Position numbers and translations under genes: made by a program. 64,000 nucleotides of DNA from Leptospirillum ferrooxidans C2-3. GTDB lineage: Bacteria; Nitrospirota; Leptospirillia; Leptospirillales; Leptospirillaceae. The notes under the pieces were generated by a model, which was given only the letters and a program-made list of their open reading frames with translations, made no database searches and was not told the origin of the DNA. Each line of letters opens with the position of its first letter. Position 1 is the stretch's first letter. The DNA lies in assembly GCF_000284315.1 (NCBI RefSeq), contig NC_017094.1:713486-777485 (forward strand). The letters are read 5' to 3'. This document shows, in pieces, positions 1 through 10,961 of this stretch.

Positions 1-2215
<2,215 letters not shown>

Positions 2216-3124
2216 TTACTGAGGCTCTTTCCAGTTTTCAATCAAACCCCTCCGGACCATCTTTGCAAACAGGGTTGCTGTTCTTCCAGATCTGGATCCT
2301 CTCTCAAGAGCAAATTTTTTGGCCATCATGAATATCTCTGACAGAGGGGTTTTATGATCTGAGCGGCCGACAACCCATTCTAGATTTTCAAATAGGGAAA
2401 ACTCTTTTTCCCAGTCGGCAGGGATAGATCCTATTGCTCCTTCTTCAACCAACTTATAGAGAACAATCTGCATATAGACCTTCATATCCGGTTCCCATGT
2501 GGATATGGTCAATCCGAATCGGTCAGACAATGCCATTGTTTCATCGATGATTTCGGATGATCGTATCGCATCCTCCCGGAGAGAGTGCCTTTCCTCGAGC
2601 AGATGGCGGTGATTGGATGTCACAATGAGTGCGACATGGGAGGGGAATTCCATGATGCCTCCGTCAAGGATTCCCCGGAAAGTATGAAGGAGAGGATCTC
2701 CTTCTCTGAAGTAAAGATCATCGATCAAAATAATCGAAGGAGCCGTTGTTTCTGAAAGCACATCAATCAGAGGAACAATATCATGGATACCCTCCCTTGC
2801 TATCTGGACAAGATGACAAGGGGCGCTATGGATAGGAAAAGGGGGGGTGTTCAGCTTCTGCCATGCGGCAAGGGCGAGGGAAGTTTTTCCTGTGCCCCTG
2901 AAGCCTTCAATCAGTGTTGGAAGAGGGTTGAGACCGGTCCTTATCCCCAAAAGGTTCTGGAACAACTGCTTGGAAGCATTTTCCATTCCAACAAGTTGTT
3001 CTGCCAAAATGGTTCTTGGGTGGTGGATCGGATATAGCACCGAGCCTCCACCAGGTTCTGACAAGAGTCGGAAGACAAGACCTTCCCTGGAGAGAGCTCC
3101 TACGGCTGCTTGCCTGTCAAGCAT
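2216..3124 (-). CDS. DUF815-family AAA+ ATPase
   Basis: A 302-residue P-loop ATPase of the DUF815 family, whose cellular role is unknown. The ATP-binding loop GFRGTGKTS is at about residues 74-82 (Lys80), the Walker B stretch IILIDDLYF lies near the middle, and it is followed by the family's characteristic segment (EGD...TFRGILDGG, then TSNHRHLL as sensor-1-like region). The first ~45 residues are an extension before the usual family start (LVGMENASKQL). The ATG at 3122-3124 directly abuts the stop codon of the upstream LON-domain gene, so the two are almost certainly translationally coupled. Family assignment is confident; function is not known. Confidence 0.85.
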   Translation of the reverse strand: MLDRQAAVGALSREGLVFRLLSEPGGGSVLYPIHHPRTILAEQLVGMENASKQLFQNLLGIRTGLNPLPTLIEGFRGTGKTSLALAAWQKLNTPPFPIHSAPCHLVQIAREGIHDIVPLIDVLSETTAPSIILIDDLYFREGDPLLHTFRGILDGGIMEFPSHVALIVTSNHRHLLEERHSLREDAIRSSEIIDETMALSDRFGLTISTWEPDMKVYMQIVLYKLVEEGAIGSIPADWEKEFSLFENLEWVVGRSDHKTPLSEIFMMAKKFALERGSRSGRTATLFAKMVRRGLIENWKEPQ

Positions 3125-3781
3125 CTAGAGTAACGGATCGCATGTTCCGCTCCCTGGTTCGATCGAAGATGTGTCTTCAAGCAGTTCAAATTTCCGAAAC
3201 AGGAGGAGATCGTACAGGCGGCCTGCCTCAATCCGGATAGAGGGAGATTCCAGCAGGAACTGTTTTTCCGTTGGCGTAAAAGGAAGGAACGCAGACCAAT
3301 GATGGACGAGTGATTCATGGTCGAGATTGGATTCCTTGATCCAAGATAACTCTCTTGTCAAATCAAGTGTCTCGACCATTTCATCAACGACATTGGAGAG
3401 TCGTTCAAAAAGGAGTGGAGAGAGTATTTCCTCAGAAAGCTCTTCTCTCGTCTCAATCATTCCTGTTCGAAATGGCTCTGAGGGAATTTCTGAGATGAGT
3501 TCAAAAGAGGATATTCCCAGAAGGGTAATATAATAGCGGCCATCAGGAAGCTGATTGTGTTGAATGATCCTTCCCAGACACCCAATCGATTCCATTGGTG
3601 GATTCTGATCGTATTGGTTTTCCCAGCCATCTTTTAAGAACATCATCCCTATTAGCCCTTCGCCGGAGATGGCCTCGGCAATCATGGCGCGATAGCGAGG
3701 CTCAAAAATATGGAGCGGTCTGAGCGTTTTTGGAAAAAGGACAACATTAGGCAAGGGAAAGAGAGGAACAGTCATATTCAT
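3125..3781 (-). CDS. LON substrate-binding-domain protein (stand-alone)
   Basis: A 218-residue protein consisting of the N-terminal domain of Lon protease (LON/PUA-like fold) without ATPase or protease domains. The hallmark opening is VPLFPLPNVVLFPKTLRPLHIFEPRYR, split here as VPLFPLPNVVLFP then LHIFEPRYR, followed by GCLGRII and the helical second half. I choose ATG 3779-3781 because GGAG lies seven bases upstream; an in-frame ATG at 3794-3796 has no comparable site. Stand-alone proteins of this kind are common in bacteria and poorly characterised. The direct abutment with the DUF815 ATPase is notable, because a LON domain plus an AAA+ module is what Lon itself combines in one chain. Confidence 0.85.
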   Translation of the reverse strand: MNMTVPLFPLPNVVLFPKTLRPLHIFEPRYRAMIAEAISGEGLIGMMFLKDGWENQYDQNPPMESIGCLGRIIQHNQLPDGRYYITLLGISSFELISEIPSEPFRTGMIETREELSEEILSPLLFERLSNVVDEMVETLDLTRELSWIKESNLDHESLVHHWSAFLPFTPTEKQFLLESPSIRIEAGRLYDLLLFRKFELLEDTSSIEPGSGTCDPLL

Positions 3782-3862
3782 GGATTTTCTCCGCATATGA
3801 AATGAGTCAGGATTGTCGAATATCCTATCGGTAATGATATCTCAAAAGGTGAGCTGTTCTTC

Positions 3863-4246
3863 TCAATCCTCCAGGAAGAGAACATATTTGCCATTACTCT
3901 TCTTGATAATGCCTTTTTCATCAGGAAATGCGATTCCAAATAGAGCCAGGTTGCCAAACCAGACAGTTATGTCCGGTGAATAGGTGAAGGTCAATATCTT
4001 TCCTGAGACTCTTTCTGACAGATGACTCATTGTCTGGTCAAGGTCCGGGTATTCCCCAACTTTAACGAGATGATGGCTTTGCACAATCTTTGTCTGATAG
4101 CTTCGGTCGTGAAGGTGATTCTTGCCCCAAATACTGAAAAACGTCATTAACACAACAAGTAGTATGACCATTACCTTGATCTGGGAGATCATGATCTTGA
4201 GTGCCGCAGTCCAAGCACTGTCCGCATCTTTTTGTGGTTGTGACAA
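3863..4246 (-). CDS. Small membrane-anchored protein of unknown function
   Basis: 127 residues with one clear membrane segment near the N-terminus (about residues 23-43, MVILLVVLMTFFSIW within it) preceded by a short charged cytoplasmic stretch and followed by a soluble domain of about 80 residues. The soluble part ends in a WFGNLALFGIAFPDEKG segment. The start is TTG at 4244-4246, chosen because AGGAGG sits five bases upstream. It lies 81 bases before the LON-domain/DUF815 pair on the same strand and could be co-transcribed with them. I recognise no family. Confidence 0.6.
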   Translation of the reverse strand: MSQPQKDADSAWTAALKIMISQIKVMVILLVVLMTFFSIWGKNHLHDRSYQTKIVQSHHLVKVGEYPDLDQTMSHLSERVSGKILTFTYSPDITVWFGNLALFGIAFPDEKGIIKKSNGKYVLFLED

Positions 4247-4392
4247 AAAGTCCTCCTAGACATTTTCTAAAAAAAGGAGAGGTTGTTCAATTCACTGTAT
4301 CACTGACAAAACTCTTGGGAAATGATAGCCTTTTCTTGGAAGCTTGAACAACTTTTTCTAGAATTCCACCCTGTACTGAAGGAGTCTCGTCG

Positions 4393-4854
4393 TTGGAATA
4401 TGCCATTAGATCGGCAGATATCTCGGATGTCGACACTCTCGCTTCCTTTTGGGTCCGGCTCATGGAAGAGGAGGCTCCCCCATTGTCCGAGGCTGGTCCG
4501 ACTGGTTTTTCTGACTGTAAAAAATCCCTTTTGAACATGTTGCCGGTCAAAGATCGTGTTCATGGTGAGATTCTGGAGTATAAGGGAACCCCCGTAGGAT
4601 TCGTTCTCGGATATACGTATGAGAGGCCATACGGTTCCCCCCGTTTTGCTGGACAGATCTTGCACTGGTATGTGCTTCCGGAGCATCGCGGACACGGAGA
4701 AGGCAGAAGACTTCTCCGTGTCCTGATGGATTGGATGGCTGAACGGAAGGTCCAGATTCTTGAGGTCATGGCAAAAGATGATCCAGGGAGAAATATTGCC
4801 TGGGCATCAATGGGCTTTTCCGTGACGCTAAAAATGCATGGAAAAAAACTTTGA
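4393..4854 (+). CDS. GNAT-family N-acetyltransferase
   Basis: A 153-residue single-domain acetyltransferase of the GCN5-related family, which moves acetyl from acetyl-CoA to an amine; the substrate is not predictable. The N-terminal IRSADISDVDTLASFW strand-helix and the acetyl-CoA-binding motif A (WYVLPEHRGHGEGRRLL) are both evident, as is the terminal A-x-x-x-GF element (ASMGFSV). The start is TTG at 4393, with GGAG eight bases upstream; no ATG would keep the whole N-terminal strand. It is a lone plus-strand gene between minus-strand units and converges with prfB. Confidence 0.85.
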   Translation: MEYAIRSADISDVDTLASFWVRLMEEEAPPLSEAGPTGFSDCKKSLLNMLPVKDRVHGEILEYKGTPVGFVLGYTYERPYGSPRFAGQILHWYVLPEHRGHGEGRRLLRVLMDWMAERKVQILEVMAKDDPGRNIAWASMGFSVTLKMHGKKL

Positions 4855-4883
4855 AGTCGTAAATGGATTGATCTCTTAATGAT

Positions 4884-6042
4884 TTAATTCTCTGGAAGGT
4901 CATCGTGACCAGTTCCTGAGCCAAGAGTCCCCTCCCATCGGGCAAGAAGAAACCCTCGAATGAATGTATCGATTTCTCCGTCAAGAATATCGTTGACCCG
5001 CGAAGACTCCAATCCGGTCCTATGATCCTTGATCAATTGGTAAGGTTGTAGAACGTACGATCTTATCTGGTGTCCCCATCCAATTTCTTTCTTGTTTTGT
5101 GCCCCGGCAATCTTGTCAAGCTCTTCTTTTTGTTTCGTTTTTTCAAGTTCATAGAGCTTTGCCCGTAAAACCTTAAACGCCATTTCCCTGTTTTGAAGCT
5201 GAGAGCGTTCATTTTGGCTGGAAATCACAATTCCTGTTGGCATATGTGTCAGTCGGATTGCGGAAGATGTTTTGTTAACATGCTGACCGCCGGCTGATGA
5301 CGCGCGAAAAGTATCAACCCTGATGTCCTCATCCCTGATATCAACAACGATATCATCATCAAGTTCCGGATATACAAAAACTGAGGCAAATGATGTATGT
5401 CTCCTTTTGTTGGAGTCAAAGGGAGAGATCCTGACGAGACGATGAATTCCTGCTTCAGAACTCAGGTAGCCAAAGGCATGCTCCCCCTTGATTCTGATGG
5501 TAGCACTTTTAATTCCGGCTTCATCGCCGCTTTGGAGATCGATGACCTCGACGGTCATTCCATGGCGCTCTCCCCAGCGCATATACATGCGAAGGAGCAT
5601 CTGTGCCCAGTCTTGGGACTCCGTTCCTCCCGCTCCTGGGTGAATATCGATGAGGGCAGGGTTGTCCGATTCCTTGTCCGAGAGTATTTCATTCAATTCA
5701 AACTGCTGCACGAACTGGGAGAAATCAGGACCAACTGTTGAAAGTTCCCTTAAAAACTCCGGATCATCAGCAAGGTCGATCAGTGCCTTGATCTCTTCTT
5801 CTTTTGCGCAAAGTGCGTTGATCTGTTCGAGTCGCTTTTCGAGAGTGGACTTCTCTTTCAAAAGTTTTGTTGCCCGGGAGGAATCCTTCCAGAATTCTGG
5901 AGATTGCGTTTGGGATTCGATCTGTTCGAGTTGTCCCCTTAGTCTTCCCTGGTCAAAGATGCCTCCGGATCTGGTCCAGTCTTTTTTCATCTGCCTGGAA
6001 TTGTTCTCGGAGTGATTCAATGGATGCGACCGGTTCGTTCAT
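4884..6042 (-). CDS. prfB: Peptide chain release factor 2, with programmed +1 frameshift
   Basis: Release factor 2 ends translation at UGA and UAA. Translation starts at ATG 6040-6042 (GAGAGG upstream) and reads 29 codons to an in-frame TGA at 5953-5955. A +1 slip on the preceding CTT then gives ...RRHL-DQGRLRGQLEQ and continues to the stop at 4884, making about 385 residues. The stop-codon recognition tripeptide SPF (in ISPFDSNKRRHTSF) and the peptidyl-hydrolysis motif GGQ (AGGQHVNKTSS) are intact. The C-terminus carries a short extra acidic tail compared with E. coli. It follows lnt on the same strand by 74 bases. An annotator ignoring the frameshift would wrongly call a truncated start. 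Confidence 0.95.
5952..5967 (-). promoter_or_regulatory. RF2 autoregulatory +1 frameshift site
   Basis: On the minus strand the sequence is CGGAGGCATCTTTGAC: a Shine-Dalgarno-like GGAGG, three bases, then CTT-TGA-C. This is the same arrangement as the E. coli prfB shift site (SD-like element three bases before CUU UGA C). When RF2 is scarce, the ribosome pauses at UGA and slips forward on CUU, so RF2 controls its own level. The mechanism is established knowledge; the match is seen directly. Confidence 0.95.
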
Positions 6043-6116
6043 TCAATTTCCTCTCATGAAAATAATGTTGTTCAAAGTATAAAAACCTTATTGTTGGGAC
6101 GATTTATCCTTTTAAC

Positions 6117-7826
6117 CTAGTGCATGTCGTCAAGGAGAGGCGAAGATTTTATTCCATCATTATGTGGTTCCATTGCACGAGTCGCAAGGAGGAATAAAAA
6201 AATGACGAGAGAAAACCGAAAAACCCATTCGCCATATTTTTGGTAAAACGTTTCATGGCTATCAAGCGGAACGGTCAAGGTGATTGACTCTTTTGTAAAT
6301 CTTCCGGATGTCCTTATCAGTTTTCCCCTTCCAGAAATGGCTCCGGAGTACCCGCTATTGGCTGCTCTTAGCAATGGAATGCCTTCTTCTATTGCCCGTA
6401 TCATTGTTTGTTGGTAAAGCTGATGGGAAGCTGCCGTTTTTCCATACCAGGCATCGTCCGTGAAGACAACAAGAAGGTTTGCCCCTTTCAGTACAAGTTG
6501 GTGAACGAGAGAGGGGTACATGGCTTCGTAGCAGATAACCGGACCAATTCGGATCTTTTTGTAGAATTCGGGAAGGGATCTTGAATCCTCCTCTTTGAAG
6601 GGAGCAAAGAGTTTTTGATGCTTCCCCGGAATGAGGTCACCAGTGATGCCTGTCATGTTTCTTAGCCAGCCAAAAATGGATGGGAAAGGGATATATTCAC
6701 CAAAAGGAACAAGATGGATCTTTGTATAGCGATCGAGAATTTCACCATTGTTGGATATCAGGGCGGCATCATTTGAAAAAGAATAACGAAAACGATCCGC
6801 TTCCCTGTGAAGTCCGATTGTTCCTGTAACGATTGGTACTGGCAGGTTCAGGGCTTTTTGCAGATCTTTTGCAATGGACCGGGGTGGAGAGTCGATCACA
6901 ACAGGGATGGCTGTTTCAGGCCATAAAAGAATTTTCGCATCTTGTGACAGCGCTTGTTTGGAAAGTTGATGATAGGTTCGTATCGTATCTTTTAAGTATT
7001 GTGATGTCCATTTCTGGTCTTGGGGAATATTGCCCTGAATAATGCCAACCTTGATATGCTGTGTTTCCTGTGCTGAAGATTCTTTTGAAAGTAGTTCGGC
7101 TGAGCCAAAACCAGCAGAAAGAGTCAGTACAGACATGGCAATGGCAGGGAGTGACTGTTTCCGAAAAAGATCCGCTGAGGTTTTGCCGGAGAGTTTGTTG
7201 ATAATGGGGAGAATGACTGCGGAGAGAAGGCCGGAGATGAAAATGATGGCAAAAGACATTCCTGTCGCACCAAGGATGGATAGATCGGGCGTAAGCAGTT
7301 CTTGCCCCCATATCAGGTCTCCGAGTGGGTTTAGGGGAAATCCTGTAAAGAGTTCGGATCGGAGAACCTCCAGAATAGTCCACAGACAGGCTCCAAAAAG
7401 AGCCAAAACGACAGGATTTGAAGGATTGTTCAGATCGTTTTTCTTCCAGATGTCGAGACCAAACAGGAATAAGCCTGTAAAAAGTCCCAAATAGGAAGAA
7501 AGGACAAAAAGGGAAAAAAAGGAGAGGATGAATGGAAGATGTCCAAAATGATGAATGGTCTGGACGACCCACCATAAGCTTGTCAGTGCTTCGGTTACTC
7601 CAAAAATCCACCCCAAAAAAAACGACCTGCCTGAACTTCGTATCCGGGCTCCGTTTGAAAAAGGACTGGGCTCCGGAGAGAGAAAAAAGTTCGTCAAAAA
7701 CAATGGGACAAACAGGAAGGGGAGCATGGGCAGAAGCATTGGAGAAATCTTGTCAGGGATAAAAAATAACCCTAAAAAAAATCCTGACAAGACAAAAAGA
7801 AGCGACTCGCCCACGGCACCTTTCAT
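6117..7826 (-). CDS. lnt: Apolipoprotein N-acyltransferase
   Basis: Lnt transfers an acyl chain from phospholipid to the N-terminal cysteine of lipoproteins in the inner membrane, the last step of lipoprotein maturation in diderms. The 569 residues show an N-terminal half with about seven to eight membrane helices, then a periplasmic nitrilase-fold domain with the Glu-Lys-Cys triad: Glu in ILLWPETAIPV, Lys in YTKIHLVPFGEYIPF, Cys in IGPVICYEAMYP. A final helix near the C-terminus closes the fold. It is slightly longer than E. coli Lnt (512). The start ATG has only a weak ribosome site. It precedes prfB by 74 bases. Several lipoproteins (pelC, the QseG-like gene) in this window would be its clients. 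Confidence 0.95.
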   Translation of the reverse strand: MKGAVGESLLFVLSGFFLGLFFIPDKISPMLLPMLPFLFVPLFLTNFFLSPEPSPFSNGARIRSSGRSFFLGWIFGVTEALTSLWWVVQTIHHFGHLPFILSFFSLFVLSSYLGLFTGLFLFGLDIWKKNDLNNPSNPVVLALFGACLWTILEVLRSELFTGFPLNPLGDLIWGQELLTPDLSILGATGMSFAIIFISGLLSAVILPIINKLSGKTSADLFRKQSLPAIAMSVLTLSAGFGSAELLSKESSAQETQHIKVGIIQGNIPQDQKWTSQYLKDTIRTYHQLSKQALSQDAKILLWPETAIPVVIDSPPRSIAKDLQKALNLPVPIVTGTIGLHREADRFRYSFSNDAALISNNGEILDRYTKIHLVPFGEYIPFPSIFGWLRNMTGITGDLIPGKHQKLFAPFKEEDSRSLPEFYKKIRIGPVICYEAMYPSLVHQLVLKGANLLVVFTDDAWYGKTAASHQLYQQTMIRAIEEGIPLLRAANSGYSGAISGRGKLIRTSGRFTKESITLTVPLDSHETFYQKYGEWVFRFSLVIFLFLLATRAMEPHNDGIKSSPLLDDMH

Positions 7827-7975
7827 CGCTTTAAACCGAATGTGTCAATTGGCAAAATCAAACATCCCAATCTCTATGAACAACCCTAAGTTGAAGTGAT
7901 TTTTGGTGGATCAACAGATATCATGATGGAAAGAAGAGGACCCCCTCGGCAAACTCACAAAAGCCTGTCGGGTGG

Positions 7976-8413
7976 CTAGTGAGATGTGTTGGGATTAAAT
8001 CCTCCTCCTTGGCCTTCTATCCACCAGTTCCCTGGCCAGTTTCCCCCTGGAACGCCTCCTGCGGTTGTCGTGCCCTGTGAAGGTGGTGGGGTATAGGCAC
8101 CTGCTGCTGCGGGCCCACCCAGTAGATGGTGCAGAACCCGGTCCATTGTTCCTTCGGACTGTAGCTGGGAATTTGTCGGAGACTTCTCCGGTCCTGCCCC
8201 CATGGGTTCGAGCCCCAGAGGAGTCGGATTGACAGGTGCCATCTCCTGGCGAATTTTTTGTTTTTCACTTGTTGCACTAGAGGCTTTTTTGGAAGGGGTT
8301 GTGCCACTATCGGCGGCATAGGCTATTCCACTAAAAAAAACCGAGCCAACGAGAAGGGAAATCAAGAGGAATTGACCGAAGCTCCTTTGACGGACAATCG
8401 TTTTTCTGGACAT
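7976..8413 (-). CDS. Small secreted or periplasmic Gly/Pro-rich protein, unknown
   Basis: 145 residues when started at ATG 8411-8413, which has GAGGG five bases upstream; a longer in-frame start at 8488 lacks a ribosome site and would bury the signal peptide. Residues 1-33 form a good Sec signal peptide (RQRSFGQFLLISLLVG... ending GIAYA before ADSG). The mature part is low in complexity: Ser/Thr/Lys-rich, then Pro/Gly-rich, ending in GNWPGNWWIEGQGGGFN. No domain is recognised. It is divergent from the DNA ligase gene. Confidence 0.6.
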   Translation of the reverse strand: MSRKTIVRQRSFGQFLLISLLVGSVFFSGIAYAADSGTTPSKKASSATSEKQKIRQEMAPVNPTPLGLEPMGAGPEKSPTNSQLQSEGTMDRVLHHLLGGPAAAGAYTPPPSQGTTTAGGVPGGNWPGNWWIEGQGGGFNPNTSH

Positions 8414-8558
8414 GGAGACCCTCACTGTTCTACCCAATAGGGGAACTGCTCCGAAAATTACTAAAATCATTTGCGAACACCAGACCACTGATAACGTCCA
8501 CCTTCTGCGCTATCTTTATTTTATTAAGGATAGATTTTTTCTCTCTTGTGTCTTTCAG

Positions 8559-8578
8559 TATACTCCATTTTTTGGAGT
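8559..8578 (+). promoter_or_regulatory. Candidate -10 element and overlapping palindrome upstream of ligase operon
   Basis: A TATACT hexamer at 8559-8564 lies about 55 bases before the ligase GTG and overlaps an inverted repeat, ACTCCA (8562-8567) with TGGAGT (8573-8578) around a TTTTT loop. I see no good -35 hexamer. The overlap could mean repression at the promoter, or the palindrome may simply be in the leader. Confidence 0.35.
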
Positions 8579-8620
8579 GAAGGCGAAAAAATTTTTTAAC
8601 ACGAAATCACGGAGGTTTGT

Positions 8621-10483
8621 GTGGGGTTTTGCATAGATGAGATTAGTGAAGATTTCAGCAAAATGGAGGCGATAAAAGGGAGGACCGAATTGGCTGGGAT
8701 CCTCGGCAATCTTTTTCTCCGTTGCGACGAGGAAGAGATTGCCCCCCTTGTCTATGTGGTTCAGGGACAGTTGTCCCCTCCATTTCGCGGTGAACCGATG
8801 GGAATGGCTTCAAGGCTTTTGATTCGAGCGCTTTCCGAGGTCAAGGCAAAAAAAACGTTCTCCGACCTTAATCCGGAAGAAGCTAAAAAGATGGAAAAAT
8901 CCCTGGATGTAATGCTCGCTCATTTGGGTGACCCAGGGGCATTGGCACAAGAGGTCCTCTCTCAAAATAGTCCTTCAAGGCTTTCATTCCTGGACGTTTT
9001 TAGAATTCTTGAGCGGCTTTCCCAAATGGAAGGAGAAGGGTCCCAAGTCGACAAGGTCAGTGAGCTGGCGACGCTTCTTTCCCGGCTATCCCCATTGTCC
9101 GCCCGCTTTGTTGCAAGGTTTGTCATGGGGAAACTTCGACTTGGTGTTGGGGATTCAACCATTATTGAGGCATTGGCTGTTTCTGGCGGAGGAAGAGCCA
9201 CCAAGTCTATCGTTGAAAAGGCCTACAATATTTGCTCAGACTTGGGACTTGTCGGGAGAAAGATCAAGCAGGGCGGTCTTGAAAGCCTGTCATCCCTGGA
9301 ACCGAGTCCCGGCTTTCCGATTCGAGTTGCGTTATGCGAAAGATTGTCTTCCGGGGAAGACATTATTGCCAAGATCGGACGCTGTTCGATTGAGAGCAAA
9401 TATGACGGTTTCAGATGCCAGATCCATATCATCGCAGGAAAAGTCGAGATTTTTTCAAGAAATCTTGATTCCATGACATCCATGTTTCCGGAAATCGTTC
9501 GAGCCACAAAGGAAATCTTTGGAAATAGAAGCGCCATTTTTGAAGGGGAGGCCCTTGGAATTGATCCGGAAACAGGGACCTACCAGCCATTCCAGGTTAC
9601 GATTACCCGTAAAAGGAAGCATAATGTTTTGGAAAAATCCCTGGAGATTCCCTTGAGGCTTCTGGTCTTTGACCTCCTTTACCTTGATGGTGTTTCTTGG
9701 ATGGAGCGGCCTTTCTTCGAAAGGAGAGCTAAGGTTGAGACCCTTTTTGGCGCGGAGAAATTTGATATTTTGGAAGTGGAGCGACCTCCTGCGGGAGTTA
9801 TTGGCTCTTCCCGACTTATTTTTACGGATGAGGCCTCAAAGGTAAACGAATTTTTTGAAGAAGTGGTTGAGGAGGGATTTGAGGGAATCATTGCGAAGCG
9901 TCTGGACGGCATTTATACTGCGGGGTCAAGAAATTTCAACTGGATCAAGCTTAAAAAAAGCTATCAGGGAAAAATTTCGGATACATTGGATCTGGTCATT
10001 ATCGGGTACTATCTGGGGAAAGGCCAGAGGCTAAAATTGGGAATAGGGGCAATCTTGGCCGCTGTCTGGGATAGAGATTCAAAGTCGTTTGCCTCCATTG
10101 CCCGCATCGGATCCGGTTTGACGGAAGAGAAATGGATGATGCTTTCGGCAATGCTGAGAGAAATCGTTGTGCCGGAACGTCCTGTAGATGTGATGAGCGA
10201 TGTTGTTCCAGACTTCTGGGTCCTTCCACGATTTGTTGTCACCGTAAGGGCAGATGAAATCAGCAGGTCTTCAATGCATGCCGCTGGCAGGGATTACCTT
10301 TCGAACACGGAAGGAACCCCCGAAGGCTACGCCCTTCGTTTTCCACGAATGGTCTCTTTTGTGCGCGCCGATAAAAAACCCGAAGATGCGACTGAAGTCT
10401 CCGAAATTGTTTCCTTGTTTGACTTGCAGAGAAGCTTGTCCCAGAGGTCCCAACGGGAAAAACCTTCTTCTGTCCGGAAATAA
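8621..10483 (+). CDS. ATP-dependent DNA ligase, archaeal/eukaryal Lig1-like (bacterial LigB type)
   Basis: A 620-residue ATP-dependent ligase sealing nicks in DNA, distinct from the NAD-dependent LigA that bacteria use for replication. The N-terminal ~230 residues match the helical DNA-binding domain of Lig1-type enzymes. The adenylation domain has motif I SKYDGFR with the AMP-accepting Lys260, motif III FEGEALGID, motif IV EGFEGIIAKRL and motif V WIKLKKSY, and an OB-fold follows. The GTG start at 8621 has GGAGG five bases upstream. It is first in a unit with hsp20, lon and nth, which suggests a repair or stress role (inference). Nearest relatives are likely archaeal-type ligases found in scattered bacteria; lateral origin is possible. 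Confidence 0.9.
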   Translation: MGFCIDEISEDFSKMEAIKGRTELAGILGNLFLRCDEEEIAPLVYVVQGQLSPPFRGEPMGMASRLLIRALSEVKAKKTFSDLNPEEAKKMEKSLDVMLAHLGDPGALAQEVLSQNSPSRLSFLDVFRILERLSQMEGEGSQVDKVSELATLLSRLSPLSARFVARFVMGKLRLGVGDSTIIEALAVSGGGRATKSIVEKAYNICSDLGLVGRKIKQGGLESLSSLEPSPGFPIRVALCERLSSGEDIIAKIGRCSIESKYDGFRCQIHIIAGKVEIFSRNLDSMTSMFPEIVRATKEIFGNRSAIFEGEALGIDPETGTYQPFQVTITRKRKHNVLEKSLEIPLRLLVFDLLYLDGVSWMERPFFERRAKVETLFGAEKFDILEVERPPAGVIGSSRLIFTDEASKVNEFFEEVVEEGFEGIIAKRLDGIYTAGSRNFNWIKLKKSYQGKISDTLDLVIIGYYLGKGQRLKLGIGAILAAVWDRDSKSFASIARIGSGLTEEKWMMLSAMLREIVVPERPVDVMSDVVPDFWVLPRFVVTVRADEISRSSMHAAGRDYLSNTEGTPEGYALRFPRMVSFVRADKKPEDATEVSEIVSLFDLQRSLSQRSQREKPSSVRK

Positions 10484-10502
10484 CCTTTTCAGGAGTGAAA
10501 AG

Positions 10503-10961
10503 ATGAAACCTCATGATATAGATACACTTTTCTTGCAGTTGGCGGGTGCCCTTTCCAGGGGATTGACTCCTGAAATTGTTTTCCGGTCATCGGGGGAGCC
10601 AAGGTGGCAACCAATGACGGATATCTATGAAACCGAAGGAGAGGTTGTTATCAAGATTGAGCTTGCCGGCGTGCCAAAGGAAGAAATATCGATCGGGATG
10701 GATGGAAACCGACTGTTGGTAAGGGGTGTCAGAAAGGATGAATCTAAAAGTTACGCCCCTCAAAAGAAAAAAAACTATCTCCAGATGGAAATTAACTATG
10801 GGGAGTTTGAGCGGGCCTTTTTATTGCCTGAAGGGTTGGATCCGCAAAGTGTTCGGGCCGAGTATTCGCTTGGTTTTTTGAGGGTTATAGTGAAAAGACG
10901 CCCCCCAAGACAAATTGTGACTGTTCAGGTTACCGACGGAGAGGAGTTAAAAAATGGTTGA
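10503..10961 (+). CDS. Small heat-shock protein, Hsp20/alpha-crystallin family
   Basis: 152 residues from ATG 10503, with AGGAG nine bases upstream. The alpha-crystallin domain begins at WQPMTDIYETEGEVV and includes the family signature IELAGVPKEEISI, the LLVRGVRK strand and the A-x-Y-x-x-GFLRV terminal element (AEYSLGFLRVIVK). Such proteins form oligomers that hold unfolding proteins for refolding or degradation. The stop overlaps the lon start by eight bases, so holding chaperone and protease are made together. An ORF extended upstream into the ligase gene is an artefact. Confidence 0.93.
   Translation: MKPHDIDTLFLQLAGALSRGLTPEIVFRSSGEPRWQPMTDIYETEGEVVIKIELAGVPKEEISIGMDGNRLLVRGVRKDESKSYAPQKKKNYLQMEINYGEFERAFLLPEGLDPQSVRAEYSLGFLRVIVKRRPPRQIVTVQVTDGEELKNG

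Noticed and set aside
5953-5955. In-frame TGA near the start of prfB suggested a broken gene.
   Set aside because: The context CTT-TGA-C with a GGAGG element is the known RF2 frameshift site, and the rest of the frame is intact.
8195-8225. GGTTCGAGCCCC resembles a tRNA T-arm.
   Set aside because: It lies inside the secreted-protein gene, and no matching anticodon or acceptor stems are present.
10254-10502. An 83-residue N-terminal extension of the Hsp20 protein.
   Set aside because: It runs antiphase through the end of the ligase gene; ATG 10503 with AGGAG gives the family's normal length.
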